From: an uncultured Erythrobacter sp.
GTDB taxonomy: Bacteria; Pseudomonadota; Alphaproteobacteria; Sphingomonadales; Sphingomonadaceae
Direction: 5' to 3'
Assembly: GCA_947488155.1 (NCBI GenBank)
Contig: CANKYK010000001.1
Coordinates: 1,382,439 to 1,446,438, forward strand
DNA length: 64,000 nucleotides
A program made the translations under genes and the position numbers. Below are positions 54,222 through 63,524 of this stretch, piece by piece. A model generated the notes under the pieces. That model had not been told where the DNA came from. It made no database searches and was given only the letters and a program-made list of their open reading frames with translations. Within the stretch, counting starts at the first letter, position 1. Each line of letters starts with the position of its first letter.

Positions 54222-56071
54222 GCTTTGGGACCGACTTCGTTACCCGCGCCCATGCCCTTTGGCGGGTGCGCATGGCGCAATGGCAACAGCGCTTTGGCTT
54301 CTTTGCAAAGCTAATTCTCATCTCATCTTTGGCCGGGGCAATAGTTGTGCCTCAGCTAAGTCTGATGCCCGAAGAGCTTACCGTTGCCGCCCAATATGTG
54401 GGAGCAAGCCTACTTGGCGTGATCGGCGATGTCGCCGGCAAAGACATGATGATGAAGGTGTCGATGGACGGCCAAAGCTGGATCGTGTCCGCATCGGCTT
54501 TCGCCAATGAGCCGCTGGTTGCTGCGACCTTTAACAAGGCAATGAAACTGGTCATGGGCGGCGCGTTTGCGGGGCTCGGTATTGGGGTTCTGGCGTCCCA
54601 CTTTATTAAGCGCACTATGTCCCAGCAAGGCGAGGATACGCTGGCCGACCGCGTGATCGGCGGAACCCGTCTGGCTGCACAAGAGGATGTCGCTGCGCAA
54701 ACCACTTTGCTTAGTGGGAAAGACGCTTTGAGTGTGGGGCCAGTGCCCATACCGGGCCGCATGGAGACCCGCCACTTTGCCTTTCTGGGCACGACCGGAA
54801 GCGGGAAGACGACTGTCCTTCGCCAAATGCTTGATGGGATCGAAGCGCGCGGTGAGGCAGCTCTTGTTTATGACACGAGTGGAGAGTTCATAGCGCATTA
54901 TTACAATCCCGCGCGCGGCGACATTATCCTCAATCCGTTCGATGCGCGCTGTACCTATTGGTCTCCTTTTGATGAGATCTCGCACCCGGCTGATGCAGAC
55001 CGTATCGCGCGTCAGTTGGTCGCAGAAACGGGCAGCGAGGATGATGATGTCTGGCTTGAGACGAGCCGTATTCTCGTCGCCAATATGATGCGCTCCTTGT
55101 GGGCGGAAAAGAACTGCAGCCTTGAAGCATTGCTCGAAGCCTTGCAGGTTAAAAGCAAAGAGCAGTTGAAGGAATGGCTCGGCCACACATCGTCAGCCCG
55201 CACCTTTGCTGACGACGCAGATCGGGCCACGGGCAGCGTGCTCTTTATGCTCGCTAAGGCTGCAAACCTTATCCAGTTTTTGAAGATCAAGCAGGACGAG
55301 GGCGATCCTTTTGCCTTCCGCGAATTCATCGTCGATCTGGACAAATGCAAGGGCGCAAAGCCCTGGATCTTTGTGCCGCGCAAAGAGGATTACTTCGAGG
55401 CTTCCAAGCCGCTTATGGCCTGCTGGCTCGAATGCGCCGCCAGCGCGGTGCTCGGGCTTTCGCCCTCCTCTGAGCGGCGTATTTGGTTTGTGCTCGACGA
55501 GCTGGCTGATCTTCCACGCGTTGAGAACTTGGCTCGGCTTCTACCCGAAGGGCGTAAGTTTGGTGCAGCCATCGTGCTCACATTTCAGGCCCTCGGACAA
55601 ATGCGCAATCGCTACGGCGCGAACATCGCAGAGGCTATGCTCGCCTGCTGCAACACCAAGCTCTTCTTGCAAACGGTCGATCAGGAAACGCGCAAATGGG
55701 CAAGCGAAACCATCGGCCAGTGCGAGATTGAAATGCGCGTTGCAACCGATACGCTGGCGATTAACACTCAGGGCCCGCGAACAACCATGGCAACGCAGCG
55801 CCAGTTTCGTGCAGCGGTGCTCGAAAGTGACCTGCGGCTTAGCCCCTACAAAGGCTATTTGCTGCTGCCAGACGGGCTTCCGGTTACCAAGATCAGTCTC
55901 ACCGCTGACCACATCACGCAGCGCGGCGAAGCGCGCCAGCCTGCCTACATCCCTGGTGATCCTGCGGACACGCTTTGGAGCAAGGTGAGTGAGATCGCCA
56001 AAGGCTCTCAGCTCGGCGAGGGAGACGCTGAGAGCGAGAATGGGCGCACTAATCAGCAAGGGCCGGTTTAA
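54218..56071 (+). CDS. Type IV coupling protein, TraD/TrwB-like
   Basis: A 617-residue coupling ATPase that links the relaxosome to a conjugation channel. Two N-terminal TM segments lie at about 32-50 and 113-130. Walker A is GTTGSGKTT (191-199), Walker B is IWFVLDELADLP, and QALGQMRNRYG is the Q-motif-like region of TraD/TrwB. The end is Gln/Glu/Asn-rich. It overlaps the accessory gene in front and the relaxase gene behind (TAATG). Confidence 0.93.
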   Translation: MSFGTDFVTRAHALWRVRMAQWQQRFGFFAKLILISSLAGAIVVPQLSLMPEELTVAAQYVGASLLGVIGDVAGKDMMMKVSMDGQSWIVSASAFANEPLVAATFNKAMKLVMGGAFAGLGIGVLASHFIKRTMSQQGEDTLADRVIGGTRLAAQEDVAAQTTLLSGKDALSVGPVPIPGRMETRHFAFLGTTGSGKTTVLRQMLDGIEARGEAALVYDTSGEFIAHYYNPARGDIILNPFDARCTYWSPFDEISHPADADRIARQLVAETGSEDDDVWLETSRILVANMMRSLWAEKNCSLEALLEALQVKSKEQLKEWLGHTSSARTFADDADRATGSVLFMLAKAANLIQFLKIKQDEGDPFAFREFIVDLDKCKGAKPWIFVPRKEDYFEASKPLMACWLECAASAVLGLSPSSERRIWFVLDELADLPRVENLARLLPEGRKFGAAIVLTFQALGQMRNRYGANIAEAMLACCNTKLFLQTVDQETRKWASETIGQCEIEMRVATDTLAINTQGPRTTMATQRQFRAAVLESDLRLSPYKGYLLLPDGLPVTKISLTADHITQRGEARQPAYIPGDPADTLWSKVSEIAKGSQLGEGDAESENGRTNQQGPV

Positions 56072-58818
56072 TGGTCGCCACTGTCTCTGCCCTGTCAAGC
56101 GCAGCTCAGGCTGCGAGCTATTATGAGGCCGACGACTACTATGCCGAAGGCGGCACGGCTCCCTCAGAGTGGTTTGGTGAGGCGGCTGAGAAACTTGGCC
56201 TGTCGGGAGAGGTGGATCGCGAGCACTTCGGCGAATTACTCGAGGGGCAGATCGCGGGCAAGCAGCTGGGCACTGTGCGCGAAGGCAAGGTCGAGCACCG
56301 GCCAGGCTGGGACATTACCTTTTCGGCTCCCAAGTCGGTTTCGATCATGGCTGAGGTTGCTGGAGACAAGCGGCTGATCAAAGCGCATGGGGAAGCGGTA
56401 AAGACGGCGCTTGCCCATGTTGAAAAACACATGGCGGCAACGCGGGTCAGACAAGGCGGCGTGGTCGAGCGCGAGGCAACTGGCAATCTTGCAATCGCCA
56501 CTTTCCGTCATGCGACGAGCCGGTCACAAGACCCCCAGCTCCATACCCACGGGGTGATCCTCAACGCGGCCCAGGACAAGGATGACAATTGGCGCAGTCT
56601 TGAGCCGCGTGCCTTCTATCAGCTGCAAAAGGAGATCGGCGCGATTTACCGACAGGAGCTTGCGCATGGCGTTGCGGCGCTGGGTTATCGAATAGAGGCT
56701 GGGAAAGATGCGCTGTTCGAGATTGCTGATGTTCCGGAAAAGGCCATCGAAATGCTCAGTCAACGCACGGCAGCGATAGATGCCCGGCTTGCCGAGCGCG
56801 GCACGAGCCGTGAGGAAGCCAGCGCAGCCGAAAAGCAGATTGCCGCGCTCGATACGCGTGAGGCCAAGACCCATGCCGATCATAGCACCTTGCGCGCAGA
56901 CTGGCGGGCGAGTGCGGATGCCAACGGGTTCGATAAGGCAGCACGAGACAGGCTGATCGGTGAAGCGAAAGAACTGGCCAAGGGCAACGAAGCTACCGTC
57001 AGTCCGGAATTGCTGGCGAGGCAGGCGGTAGCCTGGGCAGCGGCCAAGTTGGCTGAACGCGAAGCCGTGTTTTCAGCCAGCACGCTGGCTCGTGAGACCG
57101 GGGACTTTGCCTTTGGTAAAGTGGGGCACGACGCAATCAGCGCAGCGATTGTCGAGGCCGGAGAACGCGGCGAGCTCGTCCCGCGCACCTTCCTCGATCG
57201 GCGCGGCGCGGAGTTTGCCGGGTTCACGACGCCTCAGGCCATCGAGACAGAGCGTACGATGTTGCGGCTCGCAGAAGCAGGGCGCGGCATGGCGCCATCG
57301 CTGACCAGTCCGGTGGCAGCAGCGCGGACCATCGAACGAGCCGCGCGCCAATCAGCGCGCTCCGGCTATGCCTGGACCGACGACCAGAAGCGGGCGACCA
57401 CAGACCTGCTAACCTCGCGGGATCGCATCACCGCTGTTCAAGGCTACGCCGGGACTGCCAAAACCACGACCGTGCTTGCGACCTATGCCCGTGAGGCCAA
57501 GAAGCACAAACTGGAGCTAACTGCACTTGCGCCGACTGCATCGGCAGCCACTGTGCTGGGTGACGCCCTAAGTCTGCGCGGTGACACCGTGGCGCGGCAT
57601 TTACTCGCACCCGAACGAAAGGGCGCGGGTAAGGACGCTGTATGGATCGTCGATGAAGCCTCGATGCTATCGGCCAACGATATGGCGAAACTCATGACCC
57701 GCGCCGATAAAGCTGGAGCAAGGTTGGTTCTGGTCGGTGACGTCAAGCAGCTGGGATCGGTGGGTGCAGGTGCCGCCTTCGCTCAGTTGCAGCAGGCTGG
57801 CATGGCGACCGCGAAACTTGCAGAGGTCGTTAGGCAGACCAATACCGGGACCCGTGAAGCTGTCATGGCTTCAATTGAAGGCCATGCCGGTAAGGCTCTC
57901 GCGGCGCTGGAAAATGGCGGTGGGAAAGTCATTGAAGCCGCATCAGCAGATGAACGCCTTGGCATGATGGCCGAGCAGTATCTCACCTTATCGCCAGAAG
58001 AACGTGCGCGAACACTGATGATTGAGCCATCACGCGCAGGACGCGATAAGCTCACCGACCTGATCCGCGCTCAGCTTGCCAAGCGCGGTGAACTATCGCC
58101 AGATGCCGTCCGCTTTGACGCACTTCAGGCAAAAGGCTTTACCCGTGCCGAGGCCCGTGAGGCTGCAAGCTATGATGTCGGCGATGTCGTCCGGTTCACC
58201 CGCGATTATTCTGCCAAAGGTCTGCGTCGAGGCGAGAGCTTCACGATTGCATCTGTTGATCCTGAGCGCGGGCGGGTTGACTTGGAAGGCAGCGATGGAC
58301 GCGCGATTGATTGGCGTCCTCGACAATGGGGTGCTGGCAAAGCCGAGGTCTTCGAGCGCAAGTCTATGGAATTGCGCACTGGAGATCAGGTCCAATTCAC
58401 TCGCAACGATCGCGAGGCTGGACGGGTCAATGGACTTAGCGGCACCGTTACCCGGATCGACCCGCAGCGAGGTCAGGCAACTTTGAAGCTGGCGAACGGA
58501 CGTGAGCAAAAACTCGATCTCTCCGATCCTCGCGACACCCATCTGCGCCATGCCTATGTCCAGACGGCCCACGCTGCCCAAGGCCAGACTGCAAGCCGCG
58601 TCCTGATCCATGCCGACAGCCGTTCCACGAATTTGGTCGACCAGAAAATGCTCTATGTCGCGCTCTCGCGCGCCAAAACCCAGGCAGTGATTGTCACAGA
58701 CGATAAGGCGAAGCTCGTCCGCGCGATCTACGAACGTGCAGGTGAGAAGCAGATGGCGATGGCACCGAGCACTCCTGAGGCCAGCAAATCCAAGGCGATA
58801 GGAGCTGGTTTGGGGTGA
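56071..58818 (+). CDS. MobF-family conjugative relaxase-helicase (TrwC/TraI type)
   Basis: A 915-residue relaxase-helicase. Catalytic Tyr candidates are Y17/Y18 and Y23/Y24. The His triad that binds metal is H147 (FRHATS) and H158/H160 in PQLHTHGVI. The helicase part starts with GYAGTAKTT (about residue 458), a Walker A with Ala where Gly is common, then VWIVDEASML (about 524-533). The end YVALSRAKTQAVIVTD is motif VI. It nicks oriT and unwinds DNA for transfer. No mating channel genes are in the window. Confidence 0.94.
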   Translation: MVATVSALSSAAQAASYYEADDYYAEGGTAPSEWFGEAAEKLGLSGEVDREHFGELLEGQIAGKQLGTVREGKVEHRPGWDITFSAPKSVSIMAEVAGDKRLIKAHGEAVKTALAHVEKHMAATRVRQGGVVEREATGNLAIATFRHATSRSQDPQLHTHGVILNAAQDKDDNWRSLEPRAFYQLQKEIGAIYRQELAHGVAALGYRIEAGKDALFEIADVPEKAIEMLSQRTAAIDARLAERGTSREEASAAEKQIAALDTREAKTHADHSTLRADWRASADANGFDKAARDRLIGEAKELAKGNEATVSPELLARQAVAWAAAKLAEREAVFSASTLARETGDFAFGKVGHDAISAAIVEAGERGELVPRTFLDRRGAEFAGFTTPQAIETERTMLRLAEAGRGMAPSLTSPVAAARTIERAARQSARSGYAWTDDQKRATTDLLTSRDRITAVQGYAGTAKTTTVLATYAREAKKHKLELTALAPTASAATVLGDALSLRGDTVARHLLAPERKGAGKDAVWIVDEASMLSANDMAKLMTRADKAGARLVLVGDVKQLGSVGAGAAFAQLQQAGMATAKLAEVVRQTNTGTREAVMASIEGHAGKALAALENGGGKVIEAASADERLGMMAEQYLTLSPEERARTLMIEPSRAGRDKLTDLIRAQLAKRGELSPDAVRFDALQAKGFTRAEAREAASYDVGDVVRFTRDYSAKGLRRGESFTIASVDPERGRVDLEGSDGRAIDWRPRQWGAGKAEVFERKSMELRTGDQVQFTRNDREAGRVNGLSGTVTRIDPQRGQATLKLANGREQKLDLSDPRDTHLRHAYVQTAHAAQGQTASRVLIHADSRSTNLVDQKMLYVALSRAKTQAVIVTDDKAKLVRAIYERAGEKQMAMAPSTPEASKSKAIGAGLG

Positions 58819-59041
58819 CTAAATAGCTCTTGGCACTGCCAAGCCATGGCGTCCTTCGTCCTCCCGATGGAATGAACTGCTCCCTTTCGACAGGCCGAGC
58901 CTGATGGGATCAACAGCCTGCCCGCTCCATTCGGGCTGAAGCCCTCCCGTGTTGGCTGTGCCGCGTAACCGCTGACCCACCTGGCCAATCCGGCCCGTCC
59001 CTTTGTCCGCGTTCCTAACGATTGGACGAAGGATTTTCAAC
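58819..59041. other. Gap between relaxase and ArdC genes
   Basis: A 223-base stretch without a supported ORF. It is GC-rich with several short inverted repeats (TTGGCACTGCCAAG near 58830, a perfect dyad with stem CTTGGCA-type arms). A promoter for ArdC is expected near its end; the ArdC ATG is preceded by GAAGGA (59027-59032). Confidence 0.4.
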
Positions 59042-59935
59042 ATGGCTCACACCAAGACCAACAGCATTTACGACACCATCACCAACCAGATCATCGCAGC
59101 TCTAGAACATGGCACCGAGAAATTTTCGCTCCCTTGGCATCGCAGCACTGCGCCGCTCTCACGACCGGTGAACGCCGTGAGCAAAAACGCCTATCGCGGC
59201 GTCAACGTCCTCGCCCTTTGGGCCAGCGCCGAGGCGCAAGACTTCGGCCATGGCCTCTGGGCAACCTATCGCCAGTGGCAGTCACTTGGAGCACAAGTCC
59301 GAAAAGGCGAGAAGGCCTCACCGATCGTGTTCTACAAGGTTCTGGACAAGAGCGAGGAAGAAAAGACCGAGGAAGACGAGAGCCCTGGCCGCATTTTCGC
59401 GCGGGCCTCTCACGTGTTCAACGTCAGCCAGGTCGAAGGATATGAGATCCCTGAAACGCCGGAAGGTGAAGAGTTTGACCCCATCCCACAAGCGCAGGCC
59501 TTTGTCGAAAGAACGGGTGCAAGTGTGCGCATCCAAGGTGAAAGCGCTCACTACACCCCTTCGACCGATACGATCACCATGCCCGACCGCGAGCGGTTCT
59601 TTACCACCTCCAGCCGAAGCGCGGGCGAGAATTGGTACGCGACCTTGCTCCACGAGCTTGTCCATTGGTCTGGCGCAGACCACCGGCTCGCTCGCAATTT
59701 TGGCAAGCGGTTTGGTGACGAGGCCTATGCTATGGAGGAACTGGTCGCTGAGCTTGGTTCAGCATTCCTCTGCGGTGATCTTGGCCTTTCCACAAGCCCA
59801 CGTCCGGATCATGCCAGCTATCTCGCCAGTTGGCTCAAGGTGCTCAAGGCCGACAACCGTGCGATCTTTACCGCTGCAAGCGCAGCGACAAAGGCAGCCG
59901 ACTACTTACAATCGGCAAAGCAAAGCGGGAGTTGA
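59042..59935 (+). CDS. ArdC-family antirestriction protein
   Basis: A 297-residue ArdC-type protein (DUF1738 plus zincin-like C-terminus). The N-terminal single-stranded-DNA-binding part is about 1-130 (FSLPWHRS, YRGVNVLALWASA). The metallopeptidase-like part has HELVHWSG near residue 209 and YAMEELVAELGSAFLCGDLG. ArdC proteins protect incoming transferred DNA from restriction. It has AAGGA before the ATG at 59042. It sits directly before a restriction-modification gene. Confidence 0.93.
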   Translation: MAHTKTNSIYDTITNQIIAALEHGTEKFSLPWHRSTAPLSRPVNAVSKNAYRGVNVLALWASAEAQDFGHGLWATYRQWQSLGAQVRKGEKASPIVFYKVLDKSEEEKTEEDESPGRIFARASHVFNVSQVEGYEIPETPEGEEFDPIPQAQAFVERTGASVRIQGESAHYTPSTDTITMPDRERFFTTSSRSAGENWYATLLHELVHWSGADHRLARNFGKRFGDEAYAMEELVAELGSAFLCGDLGLSTSPRPDHASYLASWLKVLKADNRAIFTAASAATKAADYLQSAKQSGS

Positions 59936-59984
59936 ACCCATATTGCAATTGCCGCGTAGTCTGTCTTTTGACTACAAGGACTTG

Positions 59985-62900
59985 ATGACTGCCTCCGAAG
60001 AACAAATCGAACAATTCATTGCCGATTGGCGCGAAACGGGCGGCAGCGAACTCGCCAACACCCAACTGTTTATCAATGGCCTGACTCAACTTCTCGGCGT
60101 CGATACGCCTCGCGGGGCAAAGGCGGACGACACGACCAATGATTATGTGTTCGAGCGGCGAGTGTTCCAAGACAATGGCGATGGAACCCAAAGCTTTGGC
60201 CGGATAGATTGCTACAAGCGCGATTGTTTCGTTCTTGAGGCCAAACAAGGCAGCGAAGCGGACCGCGCCGCCGCTGAAGGCGGTGATGAAGATCTCGATC
60301 TTTTCGGTCAAACGGCCAAGGCCCGCGTTGCGCGAGGCACAGCGCGTCGGGGTACGCCGTCTTGGGCAAAGGCGATGCAAGAGGCCAAGGGGCAGGCCGA
60401 ACGCTACGCCAAAGCGCTGCCTACGGAGCATGGCTGGCCGCCTTTCCTGCTCGTCACGGACATCGGCTATTGCATAGAGGTCTACGCCGATTTCACCGGC
60501 ACTGGCAAAGCCTATTCCCAATTCCCCGACCGCGCCGGTTATCGCATCATGTTGGAGGATTTGCGCGAGGAGGAAGTGCGCGAGCGCCTCGCCAGCATTT
60601 GGACCGATCCGCAAAGCCTCGACCCTGCTTCGCGTTCCGCAGTGGTCACGCGAGAGATTGCCGATCTCTTGGCAACCCTCTCTAAGCGTTTAGAGCGCAA
60701 TCACGATGCTGAAACAGTTAGCGGATTTCTGATGCGCGTTCTGTTCACCATGTTCGCAGAAGACACCGAAGTCCTTCTGCCAAAAGACAGCTTCAAGAAC
60801 CTCCTTGCCGCGCATCAAGACAATCTCGACAATCTGCCTATGTCGCTAACAGCCCTGTGGAAGGCCATGGATTCTGGCGAGTTTTCACCTGCGCTCGCAT
60901 TGCAGGTGCGCAAGTTCAACGGATACCTTTTCAAGAATACCGAAGCATTGCCCCTGGATGCCGAAGAGCTTCGGGTCCTCATTGAGGCTGCAAACAAAGA
61001 TTGGACCGAGGTTGAACCGGCGATTTTCGGCACTTTGCTTGAACGCGCACTCAACTCCAAAGAGCGGGCTAAGCTTGGCGCGCATTACACGCCGCGCGCC
61101 TATGTTGAGCGGCTGATTGGCCCCACCATTATGGAGCCGTTGCGCGCTGACTGGAATGGGGTTCGCGCTGCTGCGTCCGAGCTTATCGGCGCAGAGAAAG
61201 CGGCGGAGGCCAAAGAGCTGGTTGAGGGGTTCCACGCGACACTCGCCCAGACCCGTGTGCTGGACCCGGCATGCGGAACTGGCAACTTCCTTTACGTTGC
61301 CATGGCCCGGATGAAGGAGCTGGAAGGCGAAGTGCTCGATCTGCTCGTCGAACTTGGCGATGATCAATATGTGGCAGAGATCACTGGTCACACGATCACA
61401 CCTGAGAACTTCCTCGGGATTGAGATTAACCCGCGTGCCGCCGCTATTGCTCAGCTGGTTTTGTGGATTGGCTACCTACAATGGCATTTCCGCGTGAACG
61501 GCAAAGATCGTGCTCCGCCAGAACCAATCCTGAGAGACATTCGAACGATCGAGAACCGCGATGCGCTTATCGATTATGATGACCGCGTGCTGGAGCGTGA
61601 TGAGCAGGGAAATGCGCTCACCCGCTGGGATGGTGAGACGATGAAACTCCATCCCGTCACGGGCGAGAAGGTGCCGGATGAAAGCGCACAGGTCGAGGTT
61701 TATCGCTATGTGAAACCGCGCGGAGCGACTTGGCCAAAGGCGGATTTTATCGTCGGGAACCCACCATTCATTGGCGGCAAAGACGTGCGCGAACGATTGG
61801 GCGATGGCTATTTCGATGCACTGTTCACCACAACCGATATGCCCGAAAGCGCAGACTTTGTGATGCATTGGTGGGACAAGGCCGCAATGGCGACGCGAAA
61901 GGCAGGCACGCGCCGGTTTGGCTTCGTCACTACCAATTCTATCACGCAGGTCTTCAGCCGCCGCGTGATGGCAAAGCATCTTGCCGCCAAGGATCGCGTT
62001 AGCCTGCATTTCGCCATTCCCAATCACCCTTGGGTTGATGAGAAGGACGGTGCCGCCGTCCGGATAGCCATGACCGTAGCAGCCAAAGGCAAGGCAGGGG
62101 GGCGCTTGCTAAAGGTTGCCGATGAGCGCGGCGCACCGGATCATATCGTTTACACTGAGAGCGCTGGCATGATCGGCCCAGATTTGCGCGTGGGTGCAGA
62201 TGTGACGTCCACAGTTCCGCTGAAGGCGAATAATGAACTGTGCTCACCCGGTGTGAAGCTCCATGGCAACGGATTTATCGTAACGTCTGAGGAAGCGGCA
62301 GCTCTCAATGCTCCTGCGAAGCCACAAACCATCCGCACTGGCGTCAAGGACGGCGATGCGGTGATCTTTGATTATCGCAATGGCCGCGACCTTGCCTCGC
62401 GTCCGCGCGGGGTGAAGGTGATCGACCTTTATGGCCTTACCGAAGCGCAGGTGCGTGAACACCATCCGGCGGTGTATCAACGTGTTGTCTCAAACGTGAA
62501 ACCCCACCGCGATCAGAACAATAGAGCTAGCTATCGTGAAAATTGGTGGCTGTTTGGAGAGCAACGATCAGAACTGCGAAAAGCGCTGCGGGGAGTGAAC
62601 CGCTACATCGCTACAATCGAAACCGCCAAACACCGCGCTTTCCAGTTCCTGCCGATGACGATTCTGCCCGACAATATGTTGGTCTGCATTGCGCTCGACG
62701 ACGCATTCCACCTTGGCGTGCTTTCGAGCCGGTTCCATGTGCCATGGGCCTTGGCCAGCGGTGGTAGACTCGGCATGGGGGATGATCCGCGTTACAGCAA
62801 AACCCGTTGCTTTGACCCCTTCCCCTTCCCTGCAGACGTACCCGAACCCCTGAAAAGCAAAATTCGCACAGAAGCCGAAGCGCTTGATGCACTGCGCAAG

Positions 62901-63476
62901 CGGGTGCTAGCCGAACATGGGGACCTGACCCTCACCAAGCTATACAATGTGCTCGAAGCCTTGCGCGCCAATGACGGCAAGGGCCGCGCGCTGACCGATG
63001 ATGAACGCGACATCCATGATCGCGGCCTTGTCACTTTGATCCGCCAGCATCACGATACAATCGACTGCCAAGTCGCCGAGGCATATGGCTGGCCCGCCGA
63101 CCTTTCCGATGAAGAGATCCTCACCCGTCTGGTCGCGCTCAATAAAGAGCGTGCAGCTGAAGAGGCCAAAGGCTTAATCCGTTGGCTGCGCCCGGACTAT
63201 CAGGCCCCCGACTATCAGGCACCGGTTTCGCAAACGCTTGACCTTGGCGAAGCCTCCGCTCCCGTGCCCGATAATGTCGTGCCGTGGCCCAAAAAGCTGC
63301 CCGAACAAGTCAGCGCCGTCGCCGCTGTCCTTTCTTCATCAACAGTACCGCTCGCCCCGCAAGATGTCGCCCGAACCTTCAAAGGCAAACGCGCCACCAC
63401 CGTGCGCCCAATCCTCGACTCGCTTACTGCTATCGGCCAGGCAAGACGTTTGAAAGATGGGCGATACGCGGCGTAA
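59985..63476 (+). CDS. MmeI-like single-chain restriction-modification enzyme (type IIL/IIG)
   Basis: A 1163-residue protein that joins nuclease and adenine methyltransferase. The PD-(D/E)XK core is D75...E85-A-K87 (RIDCYKRDCFVLEAKQ). The SAM motif I is LDPACGTGNFLY (about 425-437), the catalytic motif IV is NPPFIGG (N592), followed by target recognition regions. Past the MmeI-like C-terminus there is a winged-helix-like tail (SVAAVLSSSTVPLAPQDV). A frame opening at 59250 overlaps ArdC; the ATG at 59985 with AAGGA four bases ahead is chosen. No separate specificity subunit is seen. Confidence 0.85.
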   Translation: MTASEEQIEQFIADWRETGGSELANTQLFINGLTQLLGVDTPRGAKADDTTNDYVFERRVFQDNGDGTQSFGRIDCYKRDCFVLEAKQGSEADRAAAEGGDEDLDLFGQTAKARVARGTARRGTPSWAKAMQEAKGQAERYAKALPTEHGWPPFLLVTDIGYCIEVYADFTGTGKAYSQFPDRAGYRIMLEDLREEEVRERLASIWTDPQSLDPASRSAVVTREIADLLATLSKRLERNHDAETVSGFLMRVLFTMFAEDTEVLLPKDSFKNLLAAHQDNLDNLPMSLTALWKAMDSGEFSPALALQVRKFNGYLFKNTEALPLDAEELRVLIEAANKDWTEVEPAIFGTLLERALNSKERAKLGAHYTPRAYVERLIGPTIMEPLRADWNGVRAAASELIGAEKAAEAKELVEGFHATLAQTRVLDPACGTGNFLYVAMARMKELEGEVLDLLVELGDDQYVAEITGHTITPENFLGIEINPRAAAIAQLVLWIGYLQWHFRVNGKDRAPPEPILRDIRTIENRDALIDYDDRVLERDEQGNALTRWDGETMKLHPVTGEKVPDESAQVEVYRYVKPRGATWPKADFIVGNPPFIGGKDVRERLGDGYFDALFTTTDMPESADFVMHWWDKAAMATRKAGTRRFGFVTTNSITQVFSRRVMAKHLAAKDRVSLHFAIPNHPWVDEKDGAAVRIAMTVAAKGKAGGRLLKVADERGAPDHIVYTESAGMIGPDLRVGADVTSTVPLKANNELCSPGVKLHGNGFIVTSEEAAALNAPAKPQTIRTGVKDGDAVIFDYRNGRDLASRPRGVKVIDLYGLTEAQVREHHPAVYQRVVSNVKPHRDQNNRASYRENWWLFGEQRSELRKALRGVNRYIATIETAKHRAFQFLPMTILPDNMLVCIALDDAFHLGVLSSRFHVPWALASGGRLGMGDDPRYSKTRCFDPFPFPADVPEPLKSKIRTEAEALDALRKRVLAEHGDLTLTKLYNVLEALRANDGKGRALTDDERDIHDRGLVTLIRQHHDTIDCQVAEAYGWPADLSDEEILTRLVALNKERAAEEAKGLIRWLRPDYQAPDYQAPVSQTLDLGEASAPVPDNVVPWPKKLPEQVSAVAAVLSSSTVPLAPQDVARTFKGKRATTVRPILDSLTAIGQARRLKDGRYAA

Positions 63477-63524
63477 CGAAAGGCGGCGGCTGAGCGGCAA
63501 GCCCGTCCATGGGCGTCTTATACG

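Noticed and set aside
54261..54270. CGGGTGCG match to the tRNA-Arg 3' end as an attachment repeat
   Set aside because: Only eight bases long and inside the TraD coding sequence; expected by chance.
59250..59984. N-terminal extension of the MmeI-like gene upstream of 59985
   Set aside because: It overlaps nearly the whole ArdC gene in another frame, and the translated part has no recognisable sequence; the ATG at 59985 has a ribosome-binding site.
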